A stretch of 35,653 nucleotides of DNA. Source: Actinomycetes bacterium (lineage in GTDB: Bacteria > Actinomycetota > Acidimicrobiia > Acidimicrobiales > RAAP-2). Shown in pieces: positions 29,380 to 35,653 of this stretch. The notes below the pieces were generated by a model. It saw only the letters and a list, made by a program, of their open reading frames with translations. It ran no database searches and was not told the origin of the DNA. A program made the translations under genes and the position numbers. Where the stretch lies: positions 1 to 35,653 of the forward strand of contig JAJZJC010000030.1 of NCBI GenBank assembly GCA_021810205.1, read 5' to 3'. Numbering within the stretch: position 1 is the first letter of the stretch; the number at the start of each line of letters is the position of its first letter.

Positions 29380-29892
29380 ATGCCTGTGAACGAGACCGAG
29401 ACGGTGATCGACGTCGTCGTGGAGATCCCGGCAGGGAGCCGGAACAAGTACGAGTACGACCACGAGCGTCACGTGATCCGGCTGGACCGTCGGCTCACCA
29501 CGGCGACCGCCTATCCGGCGGACTACGGGTTCGTGCCCGACACCCTCGCGCTCGACGGTGACCCGCTCGACGCGCTCGTCATCCTCGACGACCCGACCTT
29601 CCCTGGCTGCGTGGTCCGTGCTCGGGTGATCGGGCTCTTCCGGATGCAGGACGAGGCGGGACCGGACGCCAAGTTGATCACGGTGCTGGAACACGACCCG
29701 ATGCGTGAGGGCACCAAGGATGTGTCGGACCTGCCGGTGCAGCTTCTCGACGAGATCGAGCACTTTTTCAGCGTCTACAAGGCACTCGAGCCGGGCAAGC
29801 GCACGCAGACCAAGGGGTTCGAGGGTCTCGAGGGTGCTCTCGAGGAGCTGCGGGCGTCGCGCGCGCGCTACGCCGGCCCGCACGGTGGTTGA
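29380..29892 (+). CDS. ppa: Inorganic pyrophosphatase, soluble family I
   Basis: This enzyme hydrolyses pyrophosphate released by biosynthesis, including activation of sugars and polyprenols. It has 170 residues, typical of bacterial family I enzymes. It includes VEIPAGSRNKYEYDHE with the conserved K and E, then AYPADYGFVPDTLALDGDPL, where the DGDPLDALV motif supplies the metal-binding aspartates, and KLITVLEHDP. The C-terminal HFFSVYKALEPGK is also standard. The ATG at 29380 matches homologues that begin about ten residues before V-E-I-P. A GTG at 29386 is a close alternative. No clear hexamer or Shine-Dalgarno sequence precedes it. Confidence 0.95.
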   Translation: MPVNETETVIDVVVEIPAGSRNKYEYDHERHVIRLDRRLTTATAYPADYGFVPDTLALDGDPLDALVILDDPTFPGCVVRARVIGLFRMQDEAGPDAKLITVLEHDPMREGTKDVSDLPVQLLDEIEHFFSVYKALEPGKRTQTKGFEGLEGALEELRASRARYAGPHGG

Positions 29893-29985
29893 GCACCCCG
29901 TCTGGATGGGGCTGGCGAGGGCGTTGTTGCATCGGGCGTGTACGTGCGATCCGCGCCCGTGAACCCGGTGCTCTCCGTGAAGCGA

Positions 29986-29991
29986 TAGCGT
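29986..29991 (+). promoter_or_regulatory. Putative -10 element (TAGCGT) of the gene at 30001
   Basis: TAGCGT lies 9 nt before the ATG at 30001, the longest spacing in the series. Confidence 0.35.
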
Positions 29992-30000
29992 GACCGCCGC

Positions 30001-31362
30001 ATGTCTCGCCGTATCGACATAGAGCTCACCAGCCGTACCTCGGACGGCGCGTACACCTGGCGCGCCGCGGGAGCGAAGCAGCCGCGGGGCACCGTCGCTG
30101 CAGAGATGGTGCCGGGGGGCGCGTCCGTGGGCGACATCGTGCGCGCGGAGCTGGAGTCGGGCCTCGAGGGTTTCGAGGTGGTCTCGGTGCTGCCACGCCA
30201 GGAGAAGCACACAGATCAGCCCGTCAATCGCATCGAGGTGCTCGGAGCCCCTCGTCGAGGGCCCGATGTGGTGGTGAGCTACGCGGGAGGGCCACGACGC
30301 CGCCGAGACACAGAGCGCGCCGGTGGCCGTGACGCGCGCCGGGGTGGCCCGGGTCGAGACGTCGGCAACCGCAGGCCAGGCGCCCGCCGGGGCCAGGAGG
30401 GCGAGATGACTGCGGGGCGGGCCCGCCCCGAGCGCCGCAGGGAGGTGCGTCGCGGCGGCGAGGCGGCACAGACCGACGGTGCGACGCCACCGCGCGGCGC
30501 GCGCCGGGAGCAGCCCGCGCGCCGCGACGAGGGACGTGCCGGAGCTGGCCCGCTCAGGCGAGAACGTCGACCTGCAGTCGTCGCCACCCACCGCAACGCG
30601 ATGCTCGCCACGCTCGGACCACAAGAGCTGCCCATTGCCGAGCAGCTTCTTCGTGGCGGCATTCCTGCGGTGCGCCAGGCGCTGGCGGAACAGGCCGCCA
30701 AACAGCCGGGCGGCCCTGCGACACAGGCGAACAGCGACACGGTGCTCTCGATCGCTGAGCAGCTGCTGGCACGGGTGAACCTTGCCACCTGGAAGGACCG
30801 GGCAACCTCGGCGCAGGCGGCGGGAAAGGAGCTGCGGCTGCGCGAGCTGCGCGCCGTGGTCACGTCCTCACGCACGGTGACCCTCGACGACGAGGCGCGT
30901 GCCATGGCGCGGTCGCTCCACGAGCTGCTCGAGCAGCGCTTGCAGGCGTTGCGGGACGAGTGGGTGACGCGCATGAACGCCGCGCTCGACGCCGGACGAG
31001 TGCTCGATGCGATGCGGGTGGCCGCCCGCCCGCCCGAGCCTGCGACGCGGCTGCCTGCCGAGCTTGCGGTGCGGCTTTCGGACGCCGCCGGTGCCGCGAT
31101 GTCGGCGGAGTCGCCCCCTGCGCAGTGGATGGCGCTGCTCGAGGCTGTCGTGGCGTCACCGGTACGGCGCAACGTCAAACCGGCGGGCATTCCCGACGAT
31201 CGTCACGCCAAGGACGCGGCACTACGCGCCGCCGGGTCGGTGCCCGAGCTCGCCAAGCTGCTCGGCATCCGCATCCCCCCTCCCCCGCCGCCACGGCGCC
31301 CGGTGCCAGGCGCCGGCCGTGTCATGGCAGTGCGCGGTGGAGGACCAGCAAGCGGGCGCTGA
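30001..31362 (+). CDS. Basic actinobacterial protein with N-terminal beta domain
   Basis: I recognise a conserved actinobacterial type but no function. The protein has 453 residues. Residues 1-80 look like a small beta-rich domain: IDIELTSRTSDGAYTWRAAG, KQPRGTV, VGDIVRAELESGLEGFEVVS. An Arg/Gly-rich region (about 85-190), probably disordered, is suited to nucleic-acid binding. A helical C-terminal half (about 195-425) includes AEQLLRGGIPAVRQALAEQ, and PELAKLLGIRIPPPPPP closes it. RNA or ribosome association is plausible from the charge but is only an inference. Its last 41 bp are convergent-overlapping with the GNAT gene. Confidence 0.75.
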   Translation: MSRRIDIELTSRTSDGAYTWRAAGAKQPRGTVAAEMVPGGASVGDIVRAELESGLEGFEVVSVLPRQEKHTDQPVNRIEVLGAPRRGPDVVVSYAGGPRRRRDTERAGGRDARRGGPGRDVGNRRPGARRGQEGEMTAGRARPERRREVRRGGEAAQTDGATPPRGARREQPARRDEGRAGAGPLRRERRPAVVATHRNAMLATLGPQELPIAEQLLRGGIPAVRQALAEQAAKQPGGPATQANSDTVLSIAEQLLARVNLATWKDRATSAQAAGKELRLRELRAVVTSSRTVTLDDEARAMARSLHELLEQRLQALRDEWVTRMNAALDAGRVLDAMRVAARPPEPATRLPAELAVRLSDAAGAAMSAESPPAQWMALLEAVVASPVRRNVKPAGIPDDRHAKDAALRAAGSVPELAKLLGIRIPPPPPPRRPVPGAGRVMAVRGGGPASGR

Positions 31363-31810
31363 GCCCGAACGACTCGAAGAGCTGCTTGCTCTCCCGGTCA
31401 CCCGGCAGCGCGGGCGCATCGACGCCGTGGCATCCCTCGGCGGCAAACCAATCGAGGAGCGACTGGGCCATGGCAGTGCCCACGCCCACGCCGCGTGCGT
31501 CGGGCTCGACGTAGACGACGTCGACGACACCGATCTTGGCGTTCCCACCCCGCACGTAGTGGCCGGCAGCAACGCCGACGACCTCGTCGTCGACGGTCCC
31601 GACGAGGACGTGATGGATCGTGTCGCTCCTCCACGATGCCACCAAGGCACCTGCATCGGGTTCGTGAGGTCCTGAGCGGCCGGGCTCGCCGGCCAGCGCC
31701 GCCAGCGCCGCCGGTCCCCCGCGCAGCGCTCGTGCCGCGTCGAATGCCTGGCGCAGCAGTGCGACGCACTGCGGTCGGTCGGCGTCGCGGAACGGTCGAG
31801 CCCCTTCCAC
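31322..31810 (-). CDS. GNAT-family N-acetyltransferase
   Basis: This has 162 residues with the GNAT fold: an N-terminal RPFRDADRPQCVALLRQAF, a central VGVAAGHYVRGGNAKIGVVD, and VVYVEPDARGVGVGTAMAQS, where the acetyl-CoA-binding R-G-x-G-x-G-x-A motif appears as R-G-V-G-V-G-T-A. The end, SKQLFESFGLSARLLVLHR, is the usual C-terminal strand. The substrate is unknown. It starts with GTG 6 bp after the stop of the gene at 31817-32452, so the two are likely cotranscribed. It reads into the end of the gene on the other strand by 41 bp. Confidence 0.88.
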   Translation of the reverse strand: MEGARPFRDADRPQCVALLRQAFDAARALRGGPAALAALAGEPGRSGPHEPDAGALVASWRSDTIHHVLVGTVDDEVVGVAAGHYVRGGNAKIGVVDVVYVEPDARGVGVGTAMAQSLLDWFAAEGCHGVDAPALPGDRESKQLFESFGLSARLLVLHRALP

Positions 31811-31816
31811 GGGGTG

Positions 31817-32452
31817 TCAGGGTGCCGGCGGGGCGCCGGGGGGTGGTGTGTCGAGGAGCTGTTCGGCGCGGTGCAGGATGGTCCTGCGCGCTCGGGTGGC
31901 GCGCTCGTGGCGGACGATCGCATGCAGCTCGCGCGCATCGAGCCCGTCGAGACGGCGGACGACCTGGGAAGCGGAGAGCGCGTCGTAGTCGGGAATGGCG
32001 CGGTCGACTTCTGGGTCGCGCCCCGGTGCACGGGGAGCGGTCGTCCGCTGCATCGGTGGTGACGGGGGCCGTGACCGAGCACGGGAGCCACGAGCAGGTG
32101 CCGTCGGCGACGTCTCCGTCGAGGTCTCACCGCGCGGCGGGACCGGTCGGGGCGCGCTCGGTCGGGGCGCGCTCGGTCGGGGCGCGCTCGGTCGGGGCGC
32201 GGCCGAGGCGAAGAATGCCTCGGCGTCCCGCCTCAAGCGGCGGAGCCCGAAGTCGACGGCGAAGCGGCCGATCACGTGTGCGTTGCGCAGCTGCTGGTCG
32301 ACCCGGGTCCTTCCCTTCTCGGTCATCTCGTCCATGTCGTCGAGCGCGGTGGCCACCACTCCGGCTGGGAGGTAGACGAAGAGGTCGAGCGCCCAGTCTG
32401 CGAGCGAGCGGTCGCCCCCCGATGGTCGGACGGGAGGCTCAGACGCAGTCAC
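31817..32452 (-). CDS. Actinobacterial protein with a C-terminal helical domain and Ala-Pro-Arg-Pro-Ser repeats
   Basis: This 211-residue protein has no known function. The N-terminal part contains LADWALDLFVYLPAGVVATA, then helices with EKGRTRVDQQLRNAHVIGRF. The middle is low complexity, with APRPS repeated about four times from a 15-bp DNA repeat. The C-terminal YDALSASQVVRRLDGLDARE and LHAIVRHERATRARRTILHR match a small helical domain common at the ends of actinobacterial proteins. The GTG start lies 14 bp inside the end of the acidic zinc-ribbon gene, and the GNAT gene follows by 6 bp, so the three form one operon. Confidence 0.75.
   Translation of the reverse strand: MTASEPPVRPSGGDRSLADWALDLFVYLPAGVVATALDDMDEMTEKGRTRVDQQLRNAHVIGRFAVDFGLRRLRRDAEAFFASAAPRPSAPRPSAPRPSAPRPVPPRGETSTETSPTAPARGSRARSRPPSPPMQRTTAPRAPGRDPEVDRAIPDYDALSASQVVRRLDGLDARELHAIVRHERATRARRTILHRAEQLLDTPPPGAPPAP
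32145..32201. repeat. 15-bp tandem repeat, about 3.8 copies, coding
   Basis: GGTCGGGGCGCGCTC occurs in three perfect copies plus 12 bases of a fourth. Read on the minus strand it encodes the APRPS repeats. Perfect copies suggest recent slippage. Confidence 0.85.
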
Positions 32453-32930
32453 GGCAGAGCATCAGCTTCTTGTCGGCCAGCTGGCTCGGGTGCTTCACGA
32501 GGAAACAGGACCGGCACACGAACTCGTCGGGCTGTTTCGGCAGCACCCGTTCCCCTCCCTCGCCGCGGTCCTCGACGTCGGTGGTCTCGTCGTCGTCCGG
32601 CTCGTCGTCGATGACGACGAGCCGTTCCTTCAAGATGACGTCGAGGCTCGCCTCCACGTCCTCCTCGTCCTCGTCCTCCTCGTCCTCCTCCTCGGTCTCT
32701 TCGGTACCGGCCCGCTCCACGGTGTCCGTCGCAGGGCCCGCGCCGACGTCGTCGTCGTCATCGTCGTCGTCGAGTTCGTCGTCCCCGAGCGAATCGAGGT
32801 CGTCGTCGTCGAGGTCGTCGTCTCCGAGGTCGTCAGTGTCCGCGTCGTCGATCTCGAGCTCGTCGTCGAGGTCGTTGTCGAGGTCGTCGAGGTCGCCGGG
32901 GATCGTGACGTCGTCCAGGTCGTCGGGCAT
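32439..32930 (-). CDS. Hyperacidic DUF4193-like protein with C-terminal zinc ribbon
   Basis: This has 163 residues. About the first 95 are dominated by Asp and Glu, including long runs of Asp. A short ordered segment (ASLDVILKERLVVIDDEPDD) leads to the C-terminal zinc ribbon DEFVCRSCFLVKHPSQL and LMLCRDCV, with CxxC twice. The V-L-P-K-Q-x-D-E-F-x-C-x-S-C-F-L-V segment matches actinobacterial DUF4193 proteins, whose function is not established. The ATG at 32930 has AAAGGCGG as Shine-Dalgarno sequence and a good upstream promoter. The acid stretch is encoded by GTC/GAC-type triplet repeats. It leads the operon with the next two minus-strand genes. Confidence 0.85.
   Translation of the reverse strand: MPDDLDDVTIPGDLDDLDNDLDDELEIDDADTDDLGDDDLDDDDLDSLGDDELDDDDDDDDVGAGPATDTVERAGTEETEEEDEEDEDEEDVEASLDVILKERLVVIDDEPDDDETTDVEDRGEGGERVLPKQPDEFVCRSCFLVKHPSQLADKKLMLCRDCV
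32570..32930. repeat. Imperfect GAC/GAG triplet repeats encoding the acidic region
   Basis: The coding strand shows dense GAC, GAT and GAG triplets (GTC, ATC and CTC on the plus strand), densest at 32750-32920. They give poly-Asp and Asp-Leu-Asp motifs and could change length by slippage. Confidence 0.7.
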
Positions 32931-32960
32931 GGCCGCCTTTCGCTGCGAATGTGCCGCGGG

Positions 32961-32988
32961 AGCATAGACGGTGGACTTGGCGGGTCAA
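32961..32988 (-). promoter_or_regulatory. Good vegetative-type promoter of the acidic zinc-ribbon operon
   Basis: On the minus strand TTGACC (32988-32983) and TATGCT (32966-32961) are separated by 16 bp, a near-consensus sigma-70-type promoter. A leader of about 24 nt and a Shine-Dalgarno sequence (AAAGGCGG) follow, in contrast to the leaderless genes elsewhere. Confidence 0.65.
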
Positions 32989-33312
32989 GCCACGTCACGG
33001 CGGTGCGGCGCAGGTTCTTAGGAACCACCGCAGGCGGTCGGGCCCGGGAGCCTTTGGGGCCGTCTCGTCGACAAGACGATCCTTCCCGACGAGACGTTCT
33101 CTACTCGACTCCCAGGGCCTCGCGCCGCCTCTCACAGCATCCCCCCCGCCGCGGCGCCGGGCCCTCGCCGGGGCCGCTTTGTCGGGGCGTCTGGGACTGG
33201 GAGCACCCTAGTCACGCCGGGGCACGCGCTCAAGAGGTGACGTGACCACCCTGGGCGGCCAACGCGCGTCGTGCCCGCCGGAGGTGGCGAGACGACAGGG
33301 TCGACGACGACG
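32989..33312. other. Non-coding stretch between the ThyX-like gene and the acidic protein gene
   Basis: Together with the promoter and leader, positions 32931-33312 hold no supported gene. The main structure is a 10-bp inverted repeat, CGTCTCGTCG (33061-33070) and CGACGAGACG (33087-33096), with a 16-nt loop. Further GC-rich partial inverted repeats lie around 33150-33210. I find no tmRNA, RNase P or SRP RNA signature. It may hold the ThyX transcript's end or a small RNA. Confidence 0.4.
33061..33096. repeat. 10-bp inverted repeat, possible terminator hairpin
   Basis: A perfect 10-bp stem with a 16-nt loop. On the plus strand TTCTCT follows. The nearest gene ending toward it is the ThyX-like gene on the minus strand, where no U-tract follows, so its function is undecided. 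Confidence 0.45.
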
Positions 33313-34968
33313 TCAGCCCTGCTCGCCGGCGACCTGGGCCTGGGTCCGACGCGACTCGGCTCGTCGCTCCGCGTCGAGTCGTTCGAGCTCGACCGGGGAG
33401 TGATCGACGTGCACCATCGACGCTGCGATCGCATGGTGGCCCGCCACCTCGTCGATGAGGCGGTGCATGGCTTGCGCGACCCGTCGATAGACCGGATGGC
33501 CCTGCGCACCTGAACGAAGTTCGACCACGTGCATCGCCTCGCGCGCGTTCATCTGCATCGCGTAGCGCACCTTGAACGCGAGCGCGACCGCGTATGGCGC
33601 TTGTGCAGGGAAGCTCGACGAGAGCGCGTCGTGCAACCCGGCCGAGCGCGCCATCGCGCGATGGAAGGCGTCTGCCTCTCCAGCCTCCACCACGAGCTCG
33701 GGGACCTCGTAGCCGAGGGACGTCGACAGCGGCTGCCAGTCGATCGTGAGCATCCGGTGGCGTTGAAGGTCTCGGAACGCGCCGTAGTCGGTGACGAGCT
33801 CGAAGCGGTACTCGGTGCGTTCGAACGCGCGACCGGGACGGTGGCGGCGGTTCTTTCGGTCACCGACGTAGGCGGCGAGCAGTGCCGAGCGGTCGGCGGC
33901 TGGCAGTGCTCGTACCCGCGCGAGCGCGTCGCGCTCGGAGACGTCGAGGAACGAGAAGCACGCTGCGGCGAGCACCTTGTCCTCGCCTTCGGGGTCGAAG
34001 TCGACGAGGCTGACTTCGGGTGCCTGCGGCGGAACCCCCCCCTCCCCCACCAGCGCGCTCCCGCCGGTGTCACCCCACAGGCGCTCGACCACTGCTGCCG
34101 TGCCGTCGCGGGTGGCCGCGAGGTACCCCGTCCACTCCCCGCCACGCTCGGGCAGATCGACACGCTGGAGGAACGACGGGATCACCTTGCGCAGCTCGGT
34201 GAGCATCATGGCGCCGTAGTGGCGAACTTCTGGAAGCGGGTGCGCCGCCATGCGCAGCAGCAGGGCCTCATAGGCCTGACCGTCACCGTACATGCCGACG
34301 TTGGACAGCGAGGCGGCGGGCAGGAGCCCGCGCACCGCGTCCAGCGCCTTGGCCCGGATCGCCTGACGGTGCACGAAGTCCGAGTCCGCTGGCTGGCGCG
34401 GGTAGCGCGTGCCGAGCCAGGCGACCAGGCGCTGGAGCAGCGCAGCGTATGTGTCGAACATGCGGTCCATGTCGCCGACGTAACGCGCGCCCAGGGCCGA
34501 CTCGAGCACCTCAGGTGGGCGGTGATAGCGATAGTGCCCGCTCGGGAGGCGCTGGTCGTAGCCGATGTAGCGCGTCGACTGCTCGAGGTACGACATGAGT
34601 CGGCCACGTTCGAGGACCTTGGTCAAGATGTTCGAGGCCTGCTCGCACGCGAGGTGGACGCCACCGAGCTGGGCCACCGAGTCGTCGCCGAACTCGAAGA
34701 AGACCCGCTCGTAGAGGCGTTCCGCCCGCGCGAGCCCGACGGTCGCGTCGATCGTCGAGTCCCCGGCGACGTCCAGCTCGCCCACGAACTCGTCGAGGAA
34801 GAGGCGCCGCAGGCTCTTGGGTGAGCGTGAGTACCTGGCGAAGAGCGCGCCCTTCACCACCTCGGGCAGGTTCACCAGGGCGAAGACCGGGAGGTCGAGG
34901 TTCGTGACGTAGCGCCGGAGGATGGCTTCCTCGTCGGCCGTGAACTCCTCGGGGGTGTAGGGGGCCAT
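33313..34968 (-). CDS. Tandem ThyX-like (FAD-dependent thymidylate synthase family) protein
   Basis: This has 551 residues, more than twice a normal ThyX (about 220-250), with two ThyX-like halves. Half 1 (about 60-200) includes FFEFGDDSVAQLGGVHLACE and R121-G-R-L-M-S126-Y-L-E129-Q-S131-T-R133-Y, which lines up with the ThyX motif RHRxxSxNExSxRY except His to Gly and Asn to Leu. Half 2 (about 370-520) keeps R403-H-R405 (DLQRHRMLTIDWQPLS) but lacks E-x-S. The two halves therefore keep different parts of the motif. True ThyX makes dTMP with FADH2 and methylenetetrahydrofolate; whether this protein does is unclear. ATG 34968 fits the family start. A GTG at 35037, overlapping the helicase stop, is the alternative. 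Confidence 0.85.
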   Translation of the reverse strand: MAPYTPEEFTADEEAILRRYVTNLDLPVFALVNLPEVVKGALFARYSRSPKSLRRLFLDEFVGELDVAGDSTIDATVGLARAERLYERVFFEFGDDSVAQLGGVHLACEQASNILTKVLERGRLMSYLEQSTRYIGYDQRLPSGHYRYHRPPEVLESALGARYVGDMDRMFDTYAALLQRLVAWLGTRYPRQPADSDFVHRQAIRAKALDAVRGLLPAASLSNVGMYGDGQAYEALLLRMAAHPLPEVRHYGAMMLTELRKVIPSFLQRVDLPERGGEWTGYLAATRDGTAAVVERLWGDTGGSALVGEGGVPPQAPEVSLVDFDPEGEDKVLAAACFSFLDVSERDALARVRALPAADRSALLAAYVGDRKNRRHRPGRAFERTEYRFELVTDYGAFRDLQRHRMLTIDWQPLSTSLGYEVPELVVEAGEADAFHRAMARSAGLHDALSSSFPAQAPYAVALAFKVRYAMQMNAREAMHVVELRSGAQGHPVYRRVAQAMHRLIDEVAGHHAIAASMVHVDHSPVELERLDAERRAESRRTQAQVAGEQG

Positions 34969-35033
34969 GGCCCGGCCAACCTTAGAGGCCGCCCCGGTGC
35001 CGGTGGCGGACCGTCGGCGCGTGCCCTGGGCGC

Positions 35034-35653
35034 TCACTCGATGATGTCGGGCGCGCCGCCTGCAGCCACCACGTCACGGCGCAGGAGGTGCATCGCCGCG
35101 TCGGCAGCGGCGGCCGTGGCGGGGTCTGGCGCTACCGTGGCGACCTGCCCGACCAGGTCGACGAGCTGCTTGAGCGTACGCACGAAGTCACCGGGCGCGA
35201 GCTCGCCGATGTCGCTCGCTGCGACCTCGAGCACCGTCCCGAACGAGGCGCCGCGCGCCCACGAGGTCACCGCACCGGCGAGTCCGTGCTCGGGTTGGCG
35301 GGTGCGGGGGACGAGGTGCACCTCCTCGAGCGCACGGATGCGCTCGGCAGCACGGTCGAGCGCGGCCAGCCGCTCGGCGAGCTCCATGCGGCGCCGTTCG
35401 CCCAGCCGGTCCCCCGCGCTGCGCCGGTCCCTGACGCTGCGCGTGCGGCCGCGCCGGCCGTCGTCGGCACCGGCACGCGTCCCCGCTCGTCGGCGGCCCT
35501 GGGCACTTGCCGGCCGCCGGGCGCGCCGGCGCTCGAAGACGAGCGACGAGAGGACGCCAGCGAGCACCGAGGGCTCGGCACCCGCCAGCACATCGTCGCT
35601 CAACGCCTCGGCCACGAGGAGGTCGCACTCGTGGTAGATCCGGGAGAGCTGTA
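35034..35653 (-). CDS. helY: C-terminal end of a Ski2/Mtr4-type DEAD-box helicase (HelY-like), partial
   Basis: The frame is open through the right edge, so only the last 206 residues or so are present. The start QLSRIYHECDLLVAEALSDD and VLAGAEPSVLAGVLSSLVFE match the DSHCT region of actinobacterial HelY-like helicases (R-I-Y-x-E-x-D-L-L-V-A-E). Later come FVRTLKQLVDLVGQVATVA and AMHLLRRDVVAA, which close that domain (usual F-V-R-x-x-K-Q-x-x-D-L-x-x-Q). An Arg-rich insertion separates the two parts. Such helicases unwind RNA or DNA. The TGA stop overlaps the possible GTG start of the ThyX-like gene (GTGA). Confidence 0.8.
   Translation of the reverse strand, partial: QLSRIYHECDLLVAEALSDDVLAGAEPSVLAGVLSSLVFERRRARRPASAQGRRRAGTRAGADDGRRGRTRSVRDRRSAGDRLGERRRMELAERLAALDRAAERIRALEEVHLVPRTRQPEHGLAGAVTSWARGASFGTVLEVAASDIGELAPGDFVRTLKQLVDLVGQVATVAPDPATAAAADAAMHLLRRDVVAAGGAPDIIE

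Noticed and set aside
32570..32930. CRISPR-like array of short repeats
   Set aside because: The repeats are in-frame triplets encoding Asp and Glu in a conserved gene type, without spacers.
32931..33312. tmRNA, RNase P RNA or SRP RNA gene
   Set aside because: No tmRNA tag or tRNA-like end, no RNase P conserved P4 sequence and no SRP tetraloop helix were seen.
1..35653. Mobile element or prophage insertion behind the extra block at 11860-14940
   Set aside because: No transposase, integrase, terminal repeats, target duplication or obvious composition shift was found around the block.

Overview
The window is about 35.7 kb of very GC-rich, densely packed bacterial chromosome. I see no rRNA, tRNA, insertion sequence, phage gene or CRISPR array. 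The organism is almost certainly an actinobacterium. The best clue is the order gcvH, garA (FHA), ftsR (MerR), DUF151 nuclease, resR (MerR), the same order as Mycobacterium tuberculosis Rv1826 to Rv1830, with a pgsA upstream as in Mycobacterium. The split glycine decarboxylase (GcvPA and GcvPB), KorAB, archaeal-type class I aldolase, a double-domain ThyX-like protein and HpnJ suggest a deep lineage such as Acidimicrobiia. That class assignment is an inference.

Layout. (1) 1-4768, plus strand: end of a TPR protein, class I fructose-bisphosphate aldolase, and KorA/KorB 2-oxoacid:ferredoxin oxidoreductase. (2) 4775-9194: a minus-strand DUF1015 protein, then pgsA overlapping a large nucleotidyltransferase/mutase-like fusion. 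(3) 9204-11835: gcvH, garA, ftsR and a DUF151 nuclease. (4) 11860-14940: an inserted block of an oxidoreductase, a polytopic membrane protein and a membrane-anchored protein. (5) 15083-20092: resR, a small PD-(D/E)XK-like protein, gcvT, gcvPA and gcvPB, tightly overlapped. (6) 20089-23577, minus strand: a lipid-type glycosyltransferase, the hopanoid radical SAM enzyme HpnJ and a DMT permease. (7) 23690-26371, plus strand: uppS and a GGDEF-EAL protein. (8) 26102-28348, minus strand: a large membrane protein whose end is antisense to the EAL gene. (9) 28590-31362, plus strand: an exported FKBP, inorganic pyrophosphatase and a basic actinobacterial protein. (10) 31322-35653, minus strand: a GNAT acetyltransferase, a helical-tail protein, a hyperacidic zinc-ribbon protein, the ThyX-like protein and the end of a HelY-type helicase.

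Functional themes. Glycine cleavage (H, T, PA, PB) lies in and beside the garA/ftsR/resR regulatory locus. GarA in mycobacteria gates 2-oxoglutarate use, and here a 2-oxoglutarate-type ferredoxin oxidoreductase lies a few kb away. Envelope lipid genes recur: pgsA, uppS, the glycosyltransferase with HpnJ, and two polytopic membrane proteins.

The strongest sequence-level pattern is regulatory. At least twelve genes have a TAnnnT hexamer ending 6-9 nt before the start codon, as expected for leaderless mRNAs. At three junctions the TAG stop of the upstream gene is itself the first half of this hexamer. The best candidate for an undescribed system is the glycosyltransferase, HpnJ and DMT permease cassette. 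Most of the window is otherwise ordinary core genome.
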